The position numbers were made by a program, and so were the translations under genes. The notes under the pieces are model-generated. The model saw nothing but the letters and a program-made list of their open reading frames with translations, made no database searches and had not been told where the DNA came from. A stretch of 54,873 nucleotides of DNA, from NCBI GenBank assembly GCA_026710325.1, contig JAPORH010000012.1:1-54873 (forward strand), written 5' to 3'. The stretch's first letter is position 1, and every line of letters starts with the position of its first letter. Positions 1 to 9,258 of the stretch are shown piece after piece. This DNA is from Litoreibacter sp. GTDB lineage: Bacteria > Pseudomonadota > Alphaproteobacteria > Rhodobacterales > Rhodobacteraceae.

Positions 1-103
1 GTGGCCAAGGTGAGGATTGAGGCACCGGTAAAGGGCGAAAGCCACCGGAAAACAGCAACTCCCCGCACCTACAGCAGGGCGCGCCTCTCCCTGACTCTAC
101 TCT
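1..103 (+). ncRNA. 3' part of an unidentified structured RNA (cut by window start)
   Basis: There is no good reading frame here, but the sequence folds. A hairpin at 25-48 pairs CCGGT with ACCGG around an inner GGC-GAAA-GCC tetraloop stem, and GAGGC (19-23) can pair with GCCTC (83-87) to close a larger domain. An intrinsic terminator follows directly, and the next plus-strand gene is over 3 kb away, so this looks like the end of a small RNA rather than a leader. I compared it from memory with RNase P RNA, tmRNA, SRP RNA and the cobalamin, FMN and glycine riboswitches and found no convincing match. It could also be a folded 3' UTR of an upstream gene. Confidence 0.3.
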
Positions 104-143
104 AAAAAGCCCGCCGGTCAGTACAAACCGGCGGGCTTTTTTT
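104..143 (+). terminator. strong bidirectional intrinsic terminator
   Basis: A perfect 10-bp stem, GCCCGCCGGT (109-118) with ACCGGCGGGC (127-136), is followed by seven T (137-143) and preceded by five A (104-108). It can end the plus-strand transcript entering from the left and also the pntAB transcript on the minus strand, whose stop is at 159-161. Confidence 0.9.
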
Positions 144-158
144 GTCGTGTGAGACGCG

Positions 159-1625
159 CTAGTCGATCTTCGGCAAAAGCGTATCGAGGGAGGCTTTCGC
201 GTCACCGTAGAACATCCGCGTGTTGTCCTTGAAGAAGAGCGGGTTCTCGATGCCGGAATAGCCCGTGCCTTGGCCCCGCTTGGAGACGAAGACTTGCTTG
301 GCTTTCCAGCATTCCAGCACCGGCATACCAGCGATTGGCGAGTTCGGATCGTCCTGAGCCGCTGGGTTCACGATATCGTTGGAGCCGATGACGATGGCGA
401 CATCCGTTTCGGGGAAGTCCTCGTTGATCTCATCCATTTCCAGAACGATGTCGTAAGGCACCTTGGCTTCAGCCAGAAGCACGTTCATGTGCCCTGGTAG
501 ACGACCTGCCACCGGGTGGATCGCGAAACGCACCTCCTTGCCCTTGGCGCGCAGCTTTTTGACAAGCTCCGCCACAGCCGTTTGCGCCTGCGCCACCGCC
601 ATGCCGTAGCCTGGGATGATGATGATGCTATCGGCCTCATTCAGCGCTGTCGCAACGCCATCGGCGTCAATCGCAACCTGCTCGCCCTCAACAGCCATCT
701 GCTCACCCTTGGCACCGCCAAAGCCGCCCAGGATCACCGAGACGAAGGAACGGTTCATGGCCTTACACATGATGTAGCTGAGGATCGCACCGGACGAGCC
801 CACCAGCGCACCGACCACAATCAACAGGTCATTGCCGAGCGAGAAGCCAATCGCCGCTGCCGCCCAGCCGGAGTAGCTGTTCAGCATGGAGACCACGACA
901 GGCATGTCGGCGCCGCCGATGCCCATGATCAGGTGGTAGCCGATGAAGAGCCCCAGAAGCGTCAGCAGGACCAGCGCGAAAGTGCCAGAGCCACCGAGAT
1001 ACATAATCGCAAGGATCAGGGAGGCCGCAGCAGCTGCCGCGTTCAGCATATGCCCACCGGGCAATTGCTTGGCAGAGGTGTCGATCTCGACGGGCAGCAG
1101 GCTGTCACGCCCAGCGAGCTTGGCATAGGCAATGACGGAGCCTGTGAAGGTCACCGCACCGATCCAGATGCCCAAGACCAGCTCGACCCGCAAAATACCG
1201 ATCTCGACCGGGGTTTTCTTGGCCACAAGCTGACCAAAGGCAGAAAGCTCTTTCAGCGCCTCAGGCGTGGCTGTGCCGCGCAAGGCTTCCGTTGCATTGA
1301 TCATCAAGTCAGCGTTGAAGCCCACAAAGACCGCTGCCAGACCCACAAGCGAGTGCATGATCGCTACAAGCTCTGGCATCTGGGTCATCTGAACCCGTGT
1401 GGCCAGTTGATGGCCCACCAAAGCACCAGCTGCGATCAAGATCAGCGACAGAAGCCAAAGGCCCGAGCCCGGCCCTATGAGCGTCGCGGTGACGGCCAAT
1501 GCCATACCGGCAATGCCGTACCACACGGCGCGCTTTGCGCTCTCCTGCCCCGAAAGACCGCCAAGCGAGAGAATGAACAGCACTGCTGCGACAGCGTAAG
1601 CTGCAATCGTAAATCCGAAATCCAT
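159..1625 (-). CDS. pntB: NAD(P) transhydrogenase subunit beta
   Basis: Inner-membrane subunit of the proton-translocating transhydrogenase, which passes hydride between NADH and NADP+ using the proton gradient and so supplies NADPH. The 488-residue protein has an N-terminal two-thirds made of many hydrophobic helices (proton channel domain II) and a soluble C-terminal NADP(H)-binding domain III with the motif [15 protein letters not shown] near residue 335, typical of PntB. The length is near the usual 460-490. It lies 12 bases after pntA, and its Shine-Dalgarno AAGGAGA overlaps the pntA stop, so the two are co-transcribed. The TAG stop lies just before the terminator at 104-143. Confidence 0.97.
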   Translation of the reverse strand: MDFGFTIAAYAVAAVLFILSLGGLSGQESAKRAVWYGIAGMALAVTATLIGPGSGLWLLSLILIAAGALVGHQLATRVQMTQMPELVAIMHSLVGLAAVFVGFNADLMINATEALRGTATPEALKELSAFGQLVAKKTPVEIGILRVELVLGIWIGAVTFTGSVIAYAKLAGRDSLLPVEIDTSAKQLPGGHMLNAAAAAASLILAIMYLGGSGTFALVLLTLLGLFIGYHLIMGIGGADMPVVVSMLNSYSGWAAAAIGFSLGNDLLIVVGALVGSSGAILSYIMCKAMNRSFVSVILGGFGGAKGEQMAVEGEQVAIDADGVATALNEADSIIIIPGYGMAVAQAQTAVAELVKKLRAKGKEVRFAIHPVAGRLPGHMNVLLAEAKVPYDIVLEMDEINEDFPETDVAIVIGSNDIVNPAAQDDPNSPIAGMPVLECWKAKQVFVSKRGQGTGYSGIENPLFFKDNTRMFYGDAKASLDTLLPKID

Positions 1626-1637
1626 AATCCCGTCTCC

Positions 1638-3218
1638 TTACGACTTTTGGAACATGGCGAGCATGCGCCGGGTGACGAGGAAGCCGCCGAAGATATTTAC
1701 GGCGGCCATGAAGACGCCGAGCGCGGCGAGGATTGTGATCAGCACCGAGCTGGACCCGATCTGAATGAGCGCGCCCAGAATGATGATCGAGGAGATCGCG
1801 TTCGTGACAGCCATTAGCGGCGTGTGCAGCGAATGCGCCACATTCCAGATCACCTGGAAGCCGATGAAGACCGACAGGATGAAGACGATGAAGTGCTGCA
1901 TGAAGCTGGCAGGCATGCCCGGTATTGCGCCCAGGCCAAGCACCAGCGCGGCACCGACGGCCAGCAAGGTCACTTGCGTCTTGGTTTCCTTTTTGAACGC
2001 CGCGACTTCATTGGCGCGAATTTCTTCAGGTGTCAGCTCTTTCGGCTTTTCCTTTGCCGGTTGCGCGGCAATGGCCGCCACTTTGGGCGGTGGCGGAGGC
2101 CAAGTGATCTCTTTCTCATGGGTCACGGTCGCGCCCCGGATCACGTCATCCTCCATGTCATGGTTGATGACCCCGTCCTTTTCAGGCGTCAGGTCAGCCA
2201 ACATGTGGCGGATGTTGTTTGCGTAAAGGCTGGAGGCCTGCGCGCCCATGCGAGATGGGAAATCGGTGTAGCCGATGATCGTGACGCCATTGTCTGTCAC
2301 AATCTTCTGGTCCATCACTGTGAGCTTGCAGTTACCGCCCTTCTCCGCGGCAAGGTCGACAATCACGGAGCCGGGTTTCATCGCCTCAACCATGTCGCGG
2401 GTCCAAAGCTCTGGCGCTTCGCGGTTGGGGATCAACGCGGTGGTAATCACGACGTCGACCTCGGGGGCCAGCTCGCGGAACTTGGCAAGCTGCGCTTCGC
2501 GGAACTCATCGGACTGAACGGAGGCATAGCCACCGGTCGACGCGCCATCTTGTTGCTCTTCCTCGAAGTCAAGGAAGACGAACTCCGCGCCCATGGATTC
2601 AACCTGCTCCGCCACTTCCGGGCGCACGTCGAAGGCGTAGGTAATCGCACCAAGGCTCGTCGAGGTACCGATAGCAGCAAGACCTGCAACACCTGCACCA
2701 ACAACCAGCACTTTGGCCGGCGGCACTTTACCGGCTGCTGTCACCTGGCCAGTGAAGAAGCGGCCAAAATTGTTGCCGGCCTCGATCACGGCGCGGTAGC
2801 CTGCGATGTTGGCCATAGAGCTCAGCGCGTCCATCTTCTGAGCACGGGAGATGCGCGGCACCATTTCCATCGCAATCACGGTGGCGCCAACCTTCTTGGC
2901 CGCTTCCATGCCCGTCTCGTTTCCGGCTGGGTTGAAGAAGGAGATTAGCGTCTGGCCTTCGCGCAGCTTCTTCATCTCCGCAGGCTCTGGCTGGCGGACT
3001 TTGGCGACGATGTCGGCCTCTTTCCACAAAGCAGCGGCGTTTTTGACGACCATTACCCCTGCATCAGTGTATTGCGTGTCGGAGAAACCCGCGGCAGCGC
3101 CCGCCCCGGCTTCGATCAGGCAGTCATGTCCCAGTTTTTGTAGGAATCCCGCGCTTTCCGGCGTCATAGCGACCCGGTTTTCGCCCGCGAATACCTCTTT
3201 CGGTGTTCCGATTTTCAT
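1638..3218 (-). CDS. pntA: NAD(P) transhydrogenase subunit alpha
   Basis: NAD(H)-binding partner of PntB. The 526-residue protein begins MKIGTPKEVF and carries the alanine-dehydrogenase-like domain I, with a Rossmann segment VLVVGAGVAGLAAIGTSTSLGA around residues 170-190. A proline- and lysine-rich linker near 375-400 leads to a hydrophobic C-terminal part with about four membrane helices. This is the one-piece alpha subunit, as in E. coli; other alphaproteobacteria split it into PntAA and PntAB. The ATG is preceded by AAGGAGG at a good distance. It is the first gene of the pntAB operon, and its promoter must lie in 3219-3400, a region shared with the divergent SDR gene. Confidence 0.97.
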   Translation of the reverse strand: MKIGTPKEVFAGENRVAMTPESAGFLQKLGHDCLIEAGAGAAAGFSDTQYTDAGVMVVKNAAALWKEADIVAKVRQPEPAEMKKLREGQTLISFFNPAGNETGMEAAKKVGATVIAMEMVPRISRAQKMDALSSMANIAGYRAVIEAGNNFGRFFTGQVTAAGKVPPAKVLVVGAGVAGLAAIGTSTSLGAITYAFDVRPEVAEQVESMGAEFVFLDFEEEQQDGASTGGYASVQSDEFREAQLAKFRELAPEVDVVITTALIPNREAPELWTRDMVEAMKPGSVIVDLAAEKGGNCKLTVMDQKIVTDNGVTIIGYTDFPSRMGAQASSLYANNIRHMLADLTPEKDGVINHDMEDDVIRGATVTHEKEITWPPPPPKVAAIAAQPAKEKPKELTPEEIRANEVAAFKKETKTQVTLLAVGAALVLGLGAIPGMPASFMQHFIVFILSVFIGFQVIWNVAHSLHTPLMAVTNAISSIIILGALIQIGSSSVLITILAALGVFMAAVNIFGGFLVTRRMLAMFQKS

Positions 3219-3304
3219 GTGGCCCTCCTTTGTGGCTCAAATGAAAAGTTAATCTCCCAACGCTCCCCTTAACTTCGCGCATCGGAAACGTAAAGCGGAG
3301 TCAA

Positions 3305-3325
3305 GTGTCGCGACACAAAATGTCG
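3305..3325. promoter_or_regulatory. palindrome in the pntA/SDR divergent promoter region
   Basis: GTGTCGCGACAC at 3305-3316 is a perfect 12-bp inverted repeat, and a further half copy TGTCG lies at 3321-3325. It is followed by an AT-rich stretch (TTAAAATATACAAATG) that could hold a -10 element. The position between two divergent genes fits an operator, but I do not know the regulator. Confidence 0.35.
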
Positions 3326-3385
3326 TTAAAATATACAAATGTGTACTAATATTTCTCGCTTCCTTCCAGCATTGCGACTGCTACA

Positions 3386-4165
3386 CTGGACGTAAATGCG
3401 AGTGAAAATATACACTTAACGGGGAAACATGCCTTCATCACAGGTGGGGGAACCGGAATTGGCTTGGCCATAGCGCGCGCTTTGGCCGCAGATGGCGCGA
3501 CAGTTACACTCACCGGGCGTCGGCAAAACGTGCTGGACAACGCCGCCATAGAGATCGGCGGACTCGCCCTTGCGCTCGACGTCACAGACCCGTTGGCCGT
3601 CCGCGATGTCACCGCGCACGCCATCGAACAGCAAGGCCCCATTCAGATTTGCGTTGCCAATGCGGGCATCGCAGAGGGCAAGGCGCTGCACAAAATGGAG
3701 CTGGAGTTCTGGCGCAAAATCATGGCGACCAATTTGGACGGCGCAATGCTGACCATTCAGGCCTGCTTGCCTTCGATGTTGGAAAGCGGTTGGGGGCGCG
3801 TGATCGGCGTGTCGTCTATTGCGGGGGTACGCGGTTTGCGCGGGGCGCCTGCCTATACCGCCTCCAAACACGGGCTGATCGGGCTTCTGCGCGCCTTAAG
3901 CGAAGACCATATGGGCGGCGACGTTACCTTCAACGCGCTTTGCCCCGGCTATGTGGAAACAGATATCGTCACGCAAAACACCACAAGCATCTCCGCGCGA
4001 GCGGGCATTTCCGAGGCGGAAGCGCGCGACATGATGGTGCGCGCTAATCGCCACAAACGGCTTATTGATCCTCAGGAGGTTGCCGCTGCCGCAGCTTGGC
4101 TATGCGGCCCAGGCTCGGGCAGCATCAACGGGCAAACCATCGAGATTGCAGGCGGGCAAGTCTGA
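3386..4165 (+). CDS. short-chain dehydrogenase/reductase, 5' end anomalous
   Basis: Classical SDR, a cytoplasmic NAD(P)-dependent oxidoreductase of unknown substrate. The N-terminal cofactor motif TGGGTGIG, the NAG motif (CVANAG), the catalytic Ser (VSSIAG), the YxxxK pair (YTASKHG) and the PGYVETD segment are all present. The best resemblance is to 3-hydroxybutyrate/3-oxoacyl-type SDRs. The cofactor motif is encoded from about 3440, and the frame is open back to a TAA at 3347, but it contains no ATG or GTG start before the motif. The TTG at 3464 would remove the cofactor loop. The start given here is a CTG chosen only as an in-frame possibility. An ATG at 3396 lies in another frame and runs MRVKIYT-stop. 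Either a non-canonical codon is used or an indel has damaged the start. Confidence 0.7.
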   Translation: MDVNASENIHLTGKHAFITGGGTGIGLAIARALAADGATVTLTGRRQNVLDNAAIEIGGLALALDVTDPLAVRDVTAHAIEQQGPIQICVANAGIAEGKALHKMELEFWRKIMATNLDGAMLTIQACLPSMLESGWGRVIGVSSIAGVRGLRGAPAYTASKHGLIGLLRALSEDHMGGDVTFNALCPGYVETDIVTQNTTSISARAGISEAEARDMMVRANRHKRLIDPQEVAAAAAWLCGPGSGSINGQTIEIAGGQV

Positions 4166-4240
4166 CCCCCTGATTTCAGCGATGGACGCGCCGTTCATTC
4201 TGGTTGAACATGGGAACAACACGTTTGTGGGAGCGTCTTG

Positions 4241-6127
4241 ATGGAATCTTTCCTGTTCCAATCCACCATATACCTTCTGGCCGCCTGCGCAGCCGTGCCC
4301 TTGGCGGTACGTTTCGGGTTGGGCTCGGTGCTTGGCTACCTTGTGGCAGGCGTGATCATCGGACCCATTGGCGGTCTGGTGGGCTCAGAAACCGAGAGCC
4401 TGCAACATTTCGCCGAATTCGGCGTGGTCATGATGCTGTTCATCATCGGGTTAGAGCTGGAGCCGCGCGCCCTGTGGGACATGCGCCATAAGCTGATTGG
4501 GCTGGGCGGGCTTCAGGTGACCGTCACCACTGCCTTGATCGCAGGGGCCGCAATCGTTCTGGGCCAACCCACCAGCATTGCCATCGCCATCGGCATGATC
4601 TTTGCGCTCTCCTCCACCGCAATCGTGCTGCAAACGCTCAATGAGAAAGAGTTGATGAACACGGGCGGCGGGCGATCTGCGTTTTCGGTGCTGTTGACTC
4701 AAGATATCGCGGTCATCCCGATGCTGGTCCTGCTTCCATTGCTGGCCATCCCCGGGCTGAATGGCGTGACCGGCGGCGGCCATGCGGGCGGCGGCGATCA
4801 TGAGGCCACTGGCGCGGCGGCAGCCGTTATGTCTTATGTCGACACCCTGCCCGGATGGGGCGTCATGCTGGTCACGTTGGGGGCCATCGTGGCTGTGATC
4901 CTTGGCGGTCATTTCCTGACACGCCCCGTGTTCCGCTATATCGGCTGGGCCCGCATGCGGGAGATGTACACGGCCGTGGCGCTGCTCTTTGTAACAGGCG
5001 TGGCCGTTCTGATGCTGCTCGTAGGCCTTTCCCCCGCCTTGGGCACATTCCTTGCCGGTGTCGTGCTGGCAAATTCTGAATTCCGGCATGAGCTGGAAAG
5101 CGATATCGAGCCGTTCAAGGGGCTGCTTTTGGGCCTGTTTTTCATAACCGTGGGCGCGGGCATCAATTTCGAGATCCTGTTTGGTGCGCCTTTCAGTATT
5201 CTGGGGCTGACCATCGGCGTCATGTCAATCAAAGCGGCGGTGCTTTTTGCGCTCGCCCTGATTTTCAAGATACGATCCCGCGACAAGGCGCTCTTCACGC
5301 TGAGCCTCGCGCAGGCGGGGGAGTTCGGCTTCGTGCTCGTAAGTACCTCTGTCAGCCAAGACGTGATCCCGCGCGAGCTGTCGCAAACGCTGCTGCTAGT
5401 CGTGGCGCTTTCCATGCTTCTGACGCCGCTTTGCTTCATTGCCTATGACAAACTGCATCACCGCTTAGGCAGCGCGGGGGCCGATATGGAGCCCGATGAG
5501 ATTGACGAGCATGGCGCTGTCATCATCGCAGGCATCGGTCGCTTCGGGCAGGTCGTCAACCGGCTGGTCAGCCAATCGGGGTTCAAGACCACTGTGCTTG
5601 ATCATGATCTGGAGACGATCCAGCTGATGCGCCGGTTTGGCTTCAAAGGCTTCTTTGGCGACCCGACGCGGCCGGACCTGCTCCATTCGGCCGGGATCGA
5701 CACGGCACAAATTCTCGTCGTTGCACTCGATGATAAGGAGGCCGCGCTGCGTCTTGTGAAATACGCGCGCAAGACACGCCCTGACATCCATATCATCGCC
5801 CGCGCCTATGACCGATCCATGGTCTTCCGCCTGTTTCAGGCCGGCGCCAATGACATCGTGCGGGAAATGTTCGACAGCTCGCTCCGCGCGGGGCGTTACG
5901 TGCTCGAACAAATGGGCCTCACCGAATATGAGGCACACAGGCAAACCACCACCTTCTACGACATGGACCGTGACGGGATGCGGCAATTGGCCGAGCTTTG
6001 GCGCGAAGACGTCCCGGCCGCTCAGAATGATGCCTATGTCGAAAAGGCCAAGGAGCTGAACCGCGATCTCGAAGCAGCCCTTCTGGGCATGATGAACGAA
6101 CGACAAGCGACAGAGGCTGCCGAGTAG
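4241..6127 (+). CDS. CPA2-family monovalent cation/proton antiporter with TrkA-N domain (KefB/KefC-like)
   Basis: Inner-membrane cation:proton antiporter. Residues about 5-375 form a long series of hydrophobic helices with the conserved GLELEP segment of CPA2 exchangers near residue 70. Around residues 405-520 a Rossmann-type TrkA-N/RCK domain follows, with GIGRFGQ and the acidic LDHD cofactor site, so transport is probably gated by a nucleotide. Length is 628 residues, normal for KefB/KefC. I prefer ATG 4241 (after GGGAG) over the TTG one codon earlier. It stands alone between the SDR gene and convergent cobT. The transported ion (K+ or Na+) cannot be told from sequence. Confidence 0.93.
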   Translation: MESFLFQSTIYLLAACAAVPLAVRFGLGSVLGYLVAGVIIGPIGGLVGSETESLQHFAEFGVVMMLFIIGLELEPRALWDMRHKLIGLGGLQVTVTTALIAGAAIVLGQPTSIAIAIGMIFALSSTAIVLQTLNEKELMNTGGGRSAFSVLLTQDIAVIPMLVLLPLLAIPGLNGVTGGGHAGGGDHEATGAAAAVMSYVDTLPGWGVMLVTLGAIVAVILGGHFLTRPVFRYIGWARMREMYTAVALLFVTGVAVLMLLVGLSPALGTFLAGVVLANSEFRHELESDIEPFKGLLLGLFFITVGAGINFEILFGAPFSILGLTIGVMSIKAAVLFALALIFKIRSRDKALFTLSLAQAGEFGFVLVSTSVSQDVIPRELSQTLLLVVALSMLLTPLCFIAYDKLHHRLGSAGADMEPDEIDEHGAVIIAGIGRFGQVVNRLVSQSGFKTTVLDHDLETIQLMRRFGFKGFFGDPTRPDLLHSAGIDTAQILVVALDDKEAALRLVKYARKTRPDIHIIARAYDRSMVFRLFQAGANDIVREMFDSSLRAGRYVLEQMGLTEYEAHRQTTTFYDMDRDGMRQLAELWREDVPAAQNDAYVEKAKELNRDLEAALLGMMNERQATEAAE

Positions 6128-6152
6128 ACCGGCTTTACGTCTCCATTTGGTT

Positions 6153-6224
6153 CAAAATACTCCGGGGGAGCGCGAGGGGGCAGCGCCCCCTCGTTCCAAA
6201 CATCGTGGGCGCGTCAGCGCGCCT
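6153..6224. repeat. dispersed REP-like repeat, copy A
   Basis: CAAAATACTCCGGGGG is followed by a 7-bp hairpin GAGGGGG/CCCCCTC (6174-6192) and then by CGTGGGCGCG and GCGCGCC. The same arrangement recurs at 9646-9731 and 24697-24779. It lies immediately beyond the stop codon of cobT (minus strand) and could help end that transcript or protect its 3' end. Confidence 0.75.
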
Positions 6225-6229
6225 TTGGA

Positions 6230-7243
6230 TCACTCCCCATCGGCGACCCCGGCTTCTGCAAAGGTCGCCATGCCGGAATGACACGCGATGGCGCCCTTGA
6301 GCACGCCAATGGCAAGGGCCGCGCCCGAGCCTTCCCCAAGACGCAAGCCAAGCGACAAAAGCGGCTCTTTTCCAATGCCACTCAGCATTCGGGCATGCGC
6401 GCCCTCCGCCGACAAATGCCCTGCAACCGTGTGATCGAGCGCTCCGGCATGCGCTTTCTCCAAAACGCTGGCGGCGGCGGTACAAATAAAGCCGTCGAGG
6501 ATCACGGGGATGCGGTAGCTGCGCGCGGCTGCAATTGCGCCTGCCATGGCCGCCAGCTCCCGCCCGCCAAGACACCGCAGCGCTTCAAGCGGGTCGGTGA
6601 CGTCATGTGCCGCCAGCCCTTCAGCGACCACACGCGCCTTGATTGCCAACCCGGCATCATCCACGCCGGTCCCACGCCCAACCCAATCTTCCGCAGCGCC
6701 ACCAAACAAAGCAGCCCCAATCGCGGCAGCGGAGGTCGTATTGCCTATGCCCATCTCCCCCACAACGAGCAGGTCGGCCTCAGGGTCGACCGCCTCCCAT
6801 CCAAGGCCAAGCGCCGCAACGCAATCCGCCTCGCTCATCGCGGAGTCTTGCGTGAAATCCGCAGTGGGCCGGTCGAGCTCCAACGCATGCACATCCATGC
6901 TCGCACCGAACGCACGGCTAAGCTGGTTGATCGCGGCACCGCCATGCTCGAAATTGGCCACCATCTGTACCGTGACCTCTGCCGGGAAGGCTGACACGCC
7001 TTGCGCAGTCACCCCATGATTTCCAGCAAACACAATCACTTGCGGCGCCTTGATCTCTGGCCGCGCGTCGCCGCGCCAAGAGGCGTACCAGATTGCCAGG
7101 TCCTCGAGCCGCCCCAAAGCGCCAGGCGGCTTGGTGAGCTGGCCGTTGCGCGCTTCAGCGCCTAACTTGGCTGCCTCATCGGGCCCTGCACCCTCTTTGA
7201 GCAAGTCGCGGAACGCATTGATAGTTTCAAAGGGCGCGGACAT
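6230..7243 (-). CDS. cobT: nicotinate-nucleotide--dimethylbenzimidazole phosphoribosyltransferase
   Basis: Makes alpha-ribazole 5'-phosphate from nicotinate mononucleotide and 5,6-dimethylbenzimidazole, for the lower ligand of cobalamin. The 337-residue protein has the family's typical features: [10 protein letters not shown] near residue 40, FAGNHGV near 72, [12 protein letters not shown] near 165 and GEGSGAALA near the C terminus, where the Glu corresponds to the catalytic glutamate of Salmonella CobT. The same enzyme is called CobU in the aerobic nomenclature. It is divergent from cobS with 82 bases between the starts; I see no cobalamin riboswitch in that gap. Confidence 0.96.
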   Translation of the reverse strand: MSAPFETINAFRDLLKEGAGPDEAAKLGAEARNGQLTKPPGALGRLEDLAIWYASWRGDARPEIKAPQVIVFAGNHGVTAQGVSAFPAEVTVQMVANFEHGGAAINQLSRAFGASMDVHALELDRPTADFTQDSAMSEADCVAALGLGWEAVDPEADLLVVGEMGIGNTTSAAAIGAALFGGAAEDWVGRGTGVDDAGLAIKARVVAEGLAAHDVTDPLEALRCLGGRELAAMAGAIAAARSYRIPVILDGFICTAAASVLEKAHAGALDHTVAGHLSAEGAHARMLSGIGKEPLLSLGLRLGEGSGAALAIGVLKGAIACHSGMATFAEAGVADGE

Positions 7244-7325
7244 ATTGGCGGCTCCGTAAGCATTGTCTTCGCCCCCTCTCTAGCCCTAACGTGGCGCGAC
7301 CAAAAGACCCAAGGACGCCCAGAGA

Positions 7326-8099
7326 ATGGCGAAAACCGACAGCCCTCTGAAACAACCTATAAATGATGTGCTCATCGCCTTGCATCTATTGACCCGGCTG
7401 CCTTTACCTGGCGCGCATTGGAGCAACGATGCCCGCCCGCATGCGCGCGCGGCCTGGGCCTATCCTTTAGTTGGTCTCGTGGTTGGTGGGATATCAGCCG
7501 CAACCGCATGGAGCGCTTTGGCCATTGGCCTTCCCGCGATGTTGGCGGCCGGTTTTGCGATTGCCGCCGCTATCGTCGTGACAGGGGCAATGCATGAAGA
7601 CGGCTTAGCCGATTGTGCAGATGGCTTCTGGGGTGGTTGGGAGCCAATACGCCGGCTGGAGATCATGAAAGACAGCCAAATCGGCACTTATGGCGTTTTG
7701 GCGCTGATTTTGGTGCTGGGGCTGAAATGGGCGGCTCTGACGTCACTCTTGGCATCGGGACAGGTCTTCTGGCTTCCCGTCATCGCCACCGTCTCTCGCG
7801 CGTCGATGGTTATCGTGATGGAAAAGCTCCAGAATGCACGAAAGTCCGGACTATCGCAAAGCACCGGGCGGCCAGGTTCGACTGCGCTCTTTTGGGCCGT
7901 GTTGATTGGCAGCGTCACAGCGCTTTCAACAGGGATTGCGACAGGCACAGCCCTTGTCATCCTTTCCGCGCTTTTGACGATTGGGATGATAACGCTCTCT
8001 CGTCGGAAAATCGGCGGCCAGACCGGCGATGTGCTCGGTGCGACCCAGTGCATTGTAGAGACGAGCTTACTCGTCGTGCTATGCGCTCTCGTTCCATAA
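7326..8099 (+). CDS. cobS: adenosylcobinamide-GDP ribazoletransferase (cobalamin synthase)
   Basis: Integral membrane enzyme for the last assembly step, joining adenosylcobinamide-GDP to alpha-ribazole (phosphate) to give adenosylcobalamin (phosphate). The 257-residue protein has the diagnostic motif HEDGLADCADGFWGG near residue 95 and about six hydrophobic segments. Length is normal (about 250). The product is the cofactor needed by the methylmalonyl-CoA mutase encoded at 30458-32590. The gene ends in an intrinsic terminator and stands divergently next to cobT, its partner in nucleotide-loop assembly. Confidence 0.96.
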   Translation: MAKTDSPLKQPINDVLIALHLLTRLPLPGAHWSNDARPHARAAWAYPLVGLVVGGISAATAWSALAIGLPAMLAAGFAIAAAIVVTGAMHEDGLADCADGFWGGWEPIRRLEIMKDSQIGTYGVLALILVLGLKWAALTSLLASGQVFWLPVIATVSRASMVIVMEKLQNARKSGLSQSTGRPGSTALFWAVLIGSVTALSTGIATGTALVILSALLTIGMITLSRRKIGGQTGDVLGATQCIVETSLLVVLCALVP

Positions 8100-8100
8100 A

Positions 8101-8131
8101 AAAGCCGCGCCCGAAACGAGCGCGGCATTTT
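8101..8131. terminator. intrinsic terminator between convergent cobS and carD
   Basis: GCCGCGC (8104-8110) pairs with GCGCGGC (8120-8126) around a 9-base loop. ATTTTT follows on the plus strand, and the run of A before it gives a U tract on the minus strand, so it serves both genes. Confidence 0.88.
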
Positions 8132-8148
8132 TCAATTGTTCCAGCGCT

Positions 8149-8655
8149 TTAAGCCGCGCGGCTGATCAGCACGTCGTCAATCTCTTTCATCGCGGAGGGC
8201 TCGTCATTGCCCTGTACTGCCGCGATTTCGCGGGTCAGCCGTTCCAAAGCGGCCTCATAGAGCTGACGTTCGGAGTAGCTCTGCTCACGCTGGTCACCAT
8301 GGCGGTGCAGGTCACGCACAACTTCGGCGATGGCGATCAAATCGCCAGAATTGATCTTTTGCTCATATTCCTGCGCGCGGCGCGACCACATCGCACGCTT
8401 CACGCGCGCTTTGCCTTTCAGCGTCTTGAACGCCTGGCTCACCAGATCGGGGGAGGCCAGCGGGCGCATGCCCACTTCCACCGCTTTATGGGTCGGCACG
8501 CGCAGTGTCATCTTGTCTTTCTCGAAGGACACCACAAACAGCTCCAACTCGATGCCCGCGACTTCCTGGGTTTCGATGTTCACAATCTTGCCCACACCAT
8601 GGGCCGGGTAGACCACGAATTCGTTGGGGCTAAAGTCTTGCTTCTTCTTGCTCAT
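8149..8655 (-). CDS. carD: CarD-family transcriptional regulator (CdnL-like)
   Basis: RNA-polymerase-binding factor that stabilises open promoter complexes, particularly at rRNA promoters, in alphaproteobacteria and other phyla. The 168-residue protein has an N-terminal RNAP-interacting domain starting FVVYPAHGVGKI (residues about 13-25) and a helical C-terminal DNA-binding part with conserved WSRRAQEYEQKI. Length matches other alphaproteobacterial CdnL proteins. It is last in the minus-strand run helicase / S4 protein / fdxA / carD, but a gap of about 215 bases after fdxA suggests its own promoter. Confidence 0.93.
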   Translation of the reverse strand: MSKKKQDFSPNEFVVYPAHGVGKIVNIETQEVAGIELELFVVSFEKDKMTLRVPTHKAVEVGMRPLASPDLVSQAFKTLKGKARVKRAMWSRRAQEYEQKINSGDLIAIAEVVRDLHRHGDQREQSYSERQLYEAALERLTREIAAVQGNDEPSAMKEIDDVLISRAA

Positions 8656-8872
8656 GCAGCACTTACCTTTACTTAGCGCAAAAAAGACGAAGCCGGTAGC
8701 GTTGCTCCCGATCTCGTCTTATTCTCTTGTTTTCAGCTTTCTTCCTCTGTGCCGCATGTGTCCCCAAGCGGCGTCCAGCTGTCATCTCGGCATCATAATA
8801 GCACAAAAAAGAGGCTTATGAAAGCGCCGCAAAGAAAGGGTGCCCCAACGCCAATCGCAGCGAGGTTTCGAA

Positions 8873-9208
8873 TCAGCCGCCTTCGCCTGCCGCCTCGGAA
8901 AACAGCTCCATCTTGCCTTCTTTGCCGTCCATCTCTTCCGCTGTGGGCAGCGGGTCTTTCTTAGTGATGATGACAGGCCAAAGCTCCGAATACTTGCGGT
9001 TGAACTCAACCCATTTTTCCATATCCGGCTCGGTGTCGGGTCGGATCGCGTCAGCCGGGCATTCAGGTTCGCAAACGCCGCAGTCGATGCATTCATCGGG
9101 GTGGATCACCAACATATTCTCGCCCTCGTAGAAGCAATCCACAGGGCACACCTCGACGCAGTCGGTGTATTTGCAGGCGATGCAGGCATCGTTGACGATA
9201 TAGGTCAT
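8873..9208 (-). CDS. fdxA: 7Fe (3Fe-4S/4Fe-4S) ferredoxin FdxA
   Basis: Small soluble electron carrier. Cysteines near the N terminus fit the 7Fe pattern: C9, C17 and C21 in [15 protein letters not shown], then [12 protein letters not shown] around residues 40-50 for the second cluster. Then come a short linker and the C-terminal extension ([13 protein letters not shown]) typical of the Azotobacter-type ferredoxin I family. Length is 111 residues, as expected. The gene lies 50 bases beyond the S4-protein gene. Its physiological partner is not shown by the context. Confidence 0.95.
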   Translation of the reverse strand: MTYIVNDACIACKYTDCVEVCPVDCFYEGENMLVIHPDECIDCGVCEPECPADAIRPDTEPDMEKWVEFNRKYSELWPVIITKKDPLPTAEEMDGKEGKMELFSEAAGEGG

Positions 9209-9258
9209 GAGCGTTGTCCGAATTTACAGTCACGGCAGTGGTAATCCGAGCCGCGCGA

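Noticed and set aside
516-1817. Very long open frames opposite pntB, pntA, mcm, pccA, ppk and acnB
   Set aside because: They are antisense shadows caused by high GC content; the translations are rich in His, Arg and Gln without domains, and the sense genes are certain.
7244-7325. Possible cobalamin riboswitch between cobT and cobS
   Set aside because: The gap is too short and lacks the conserved B12-box sequence.
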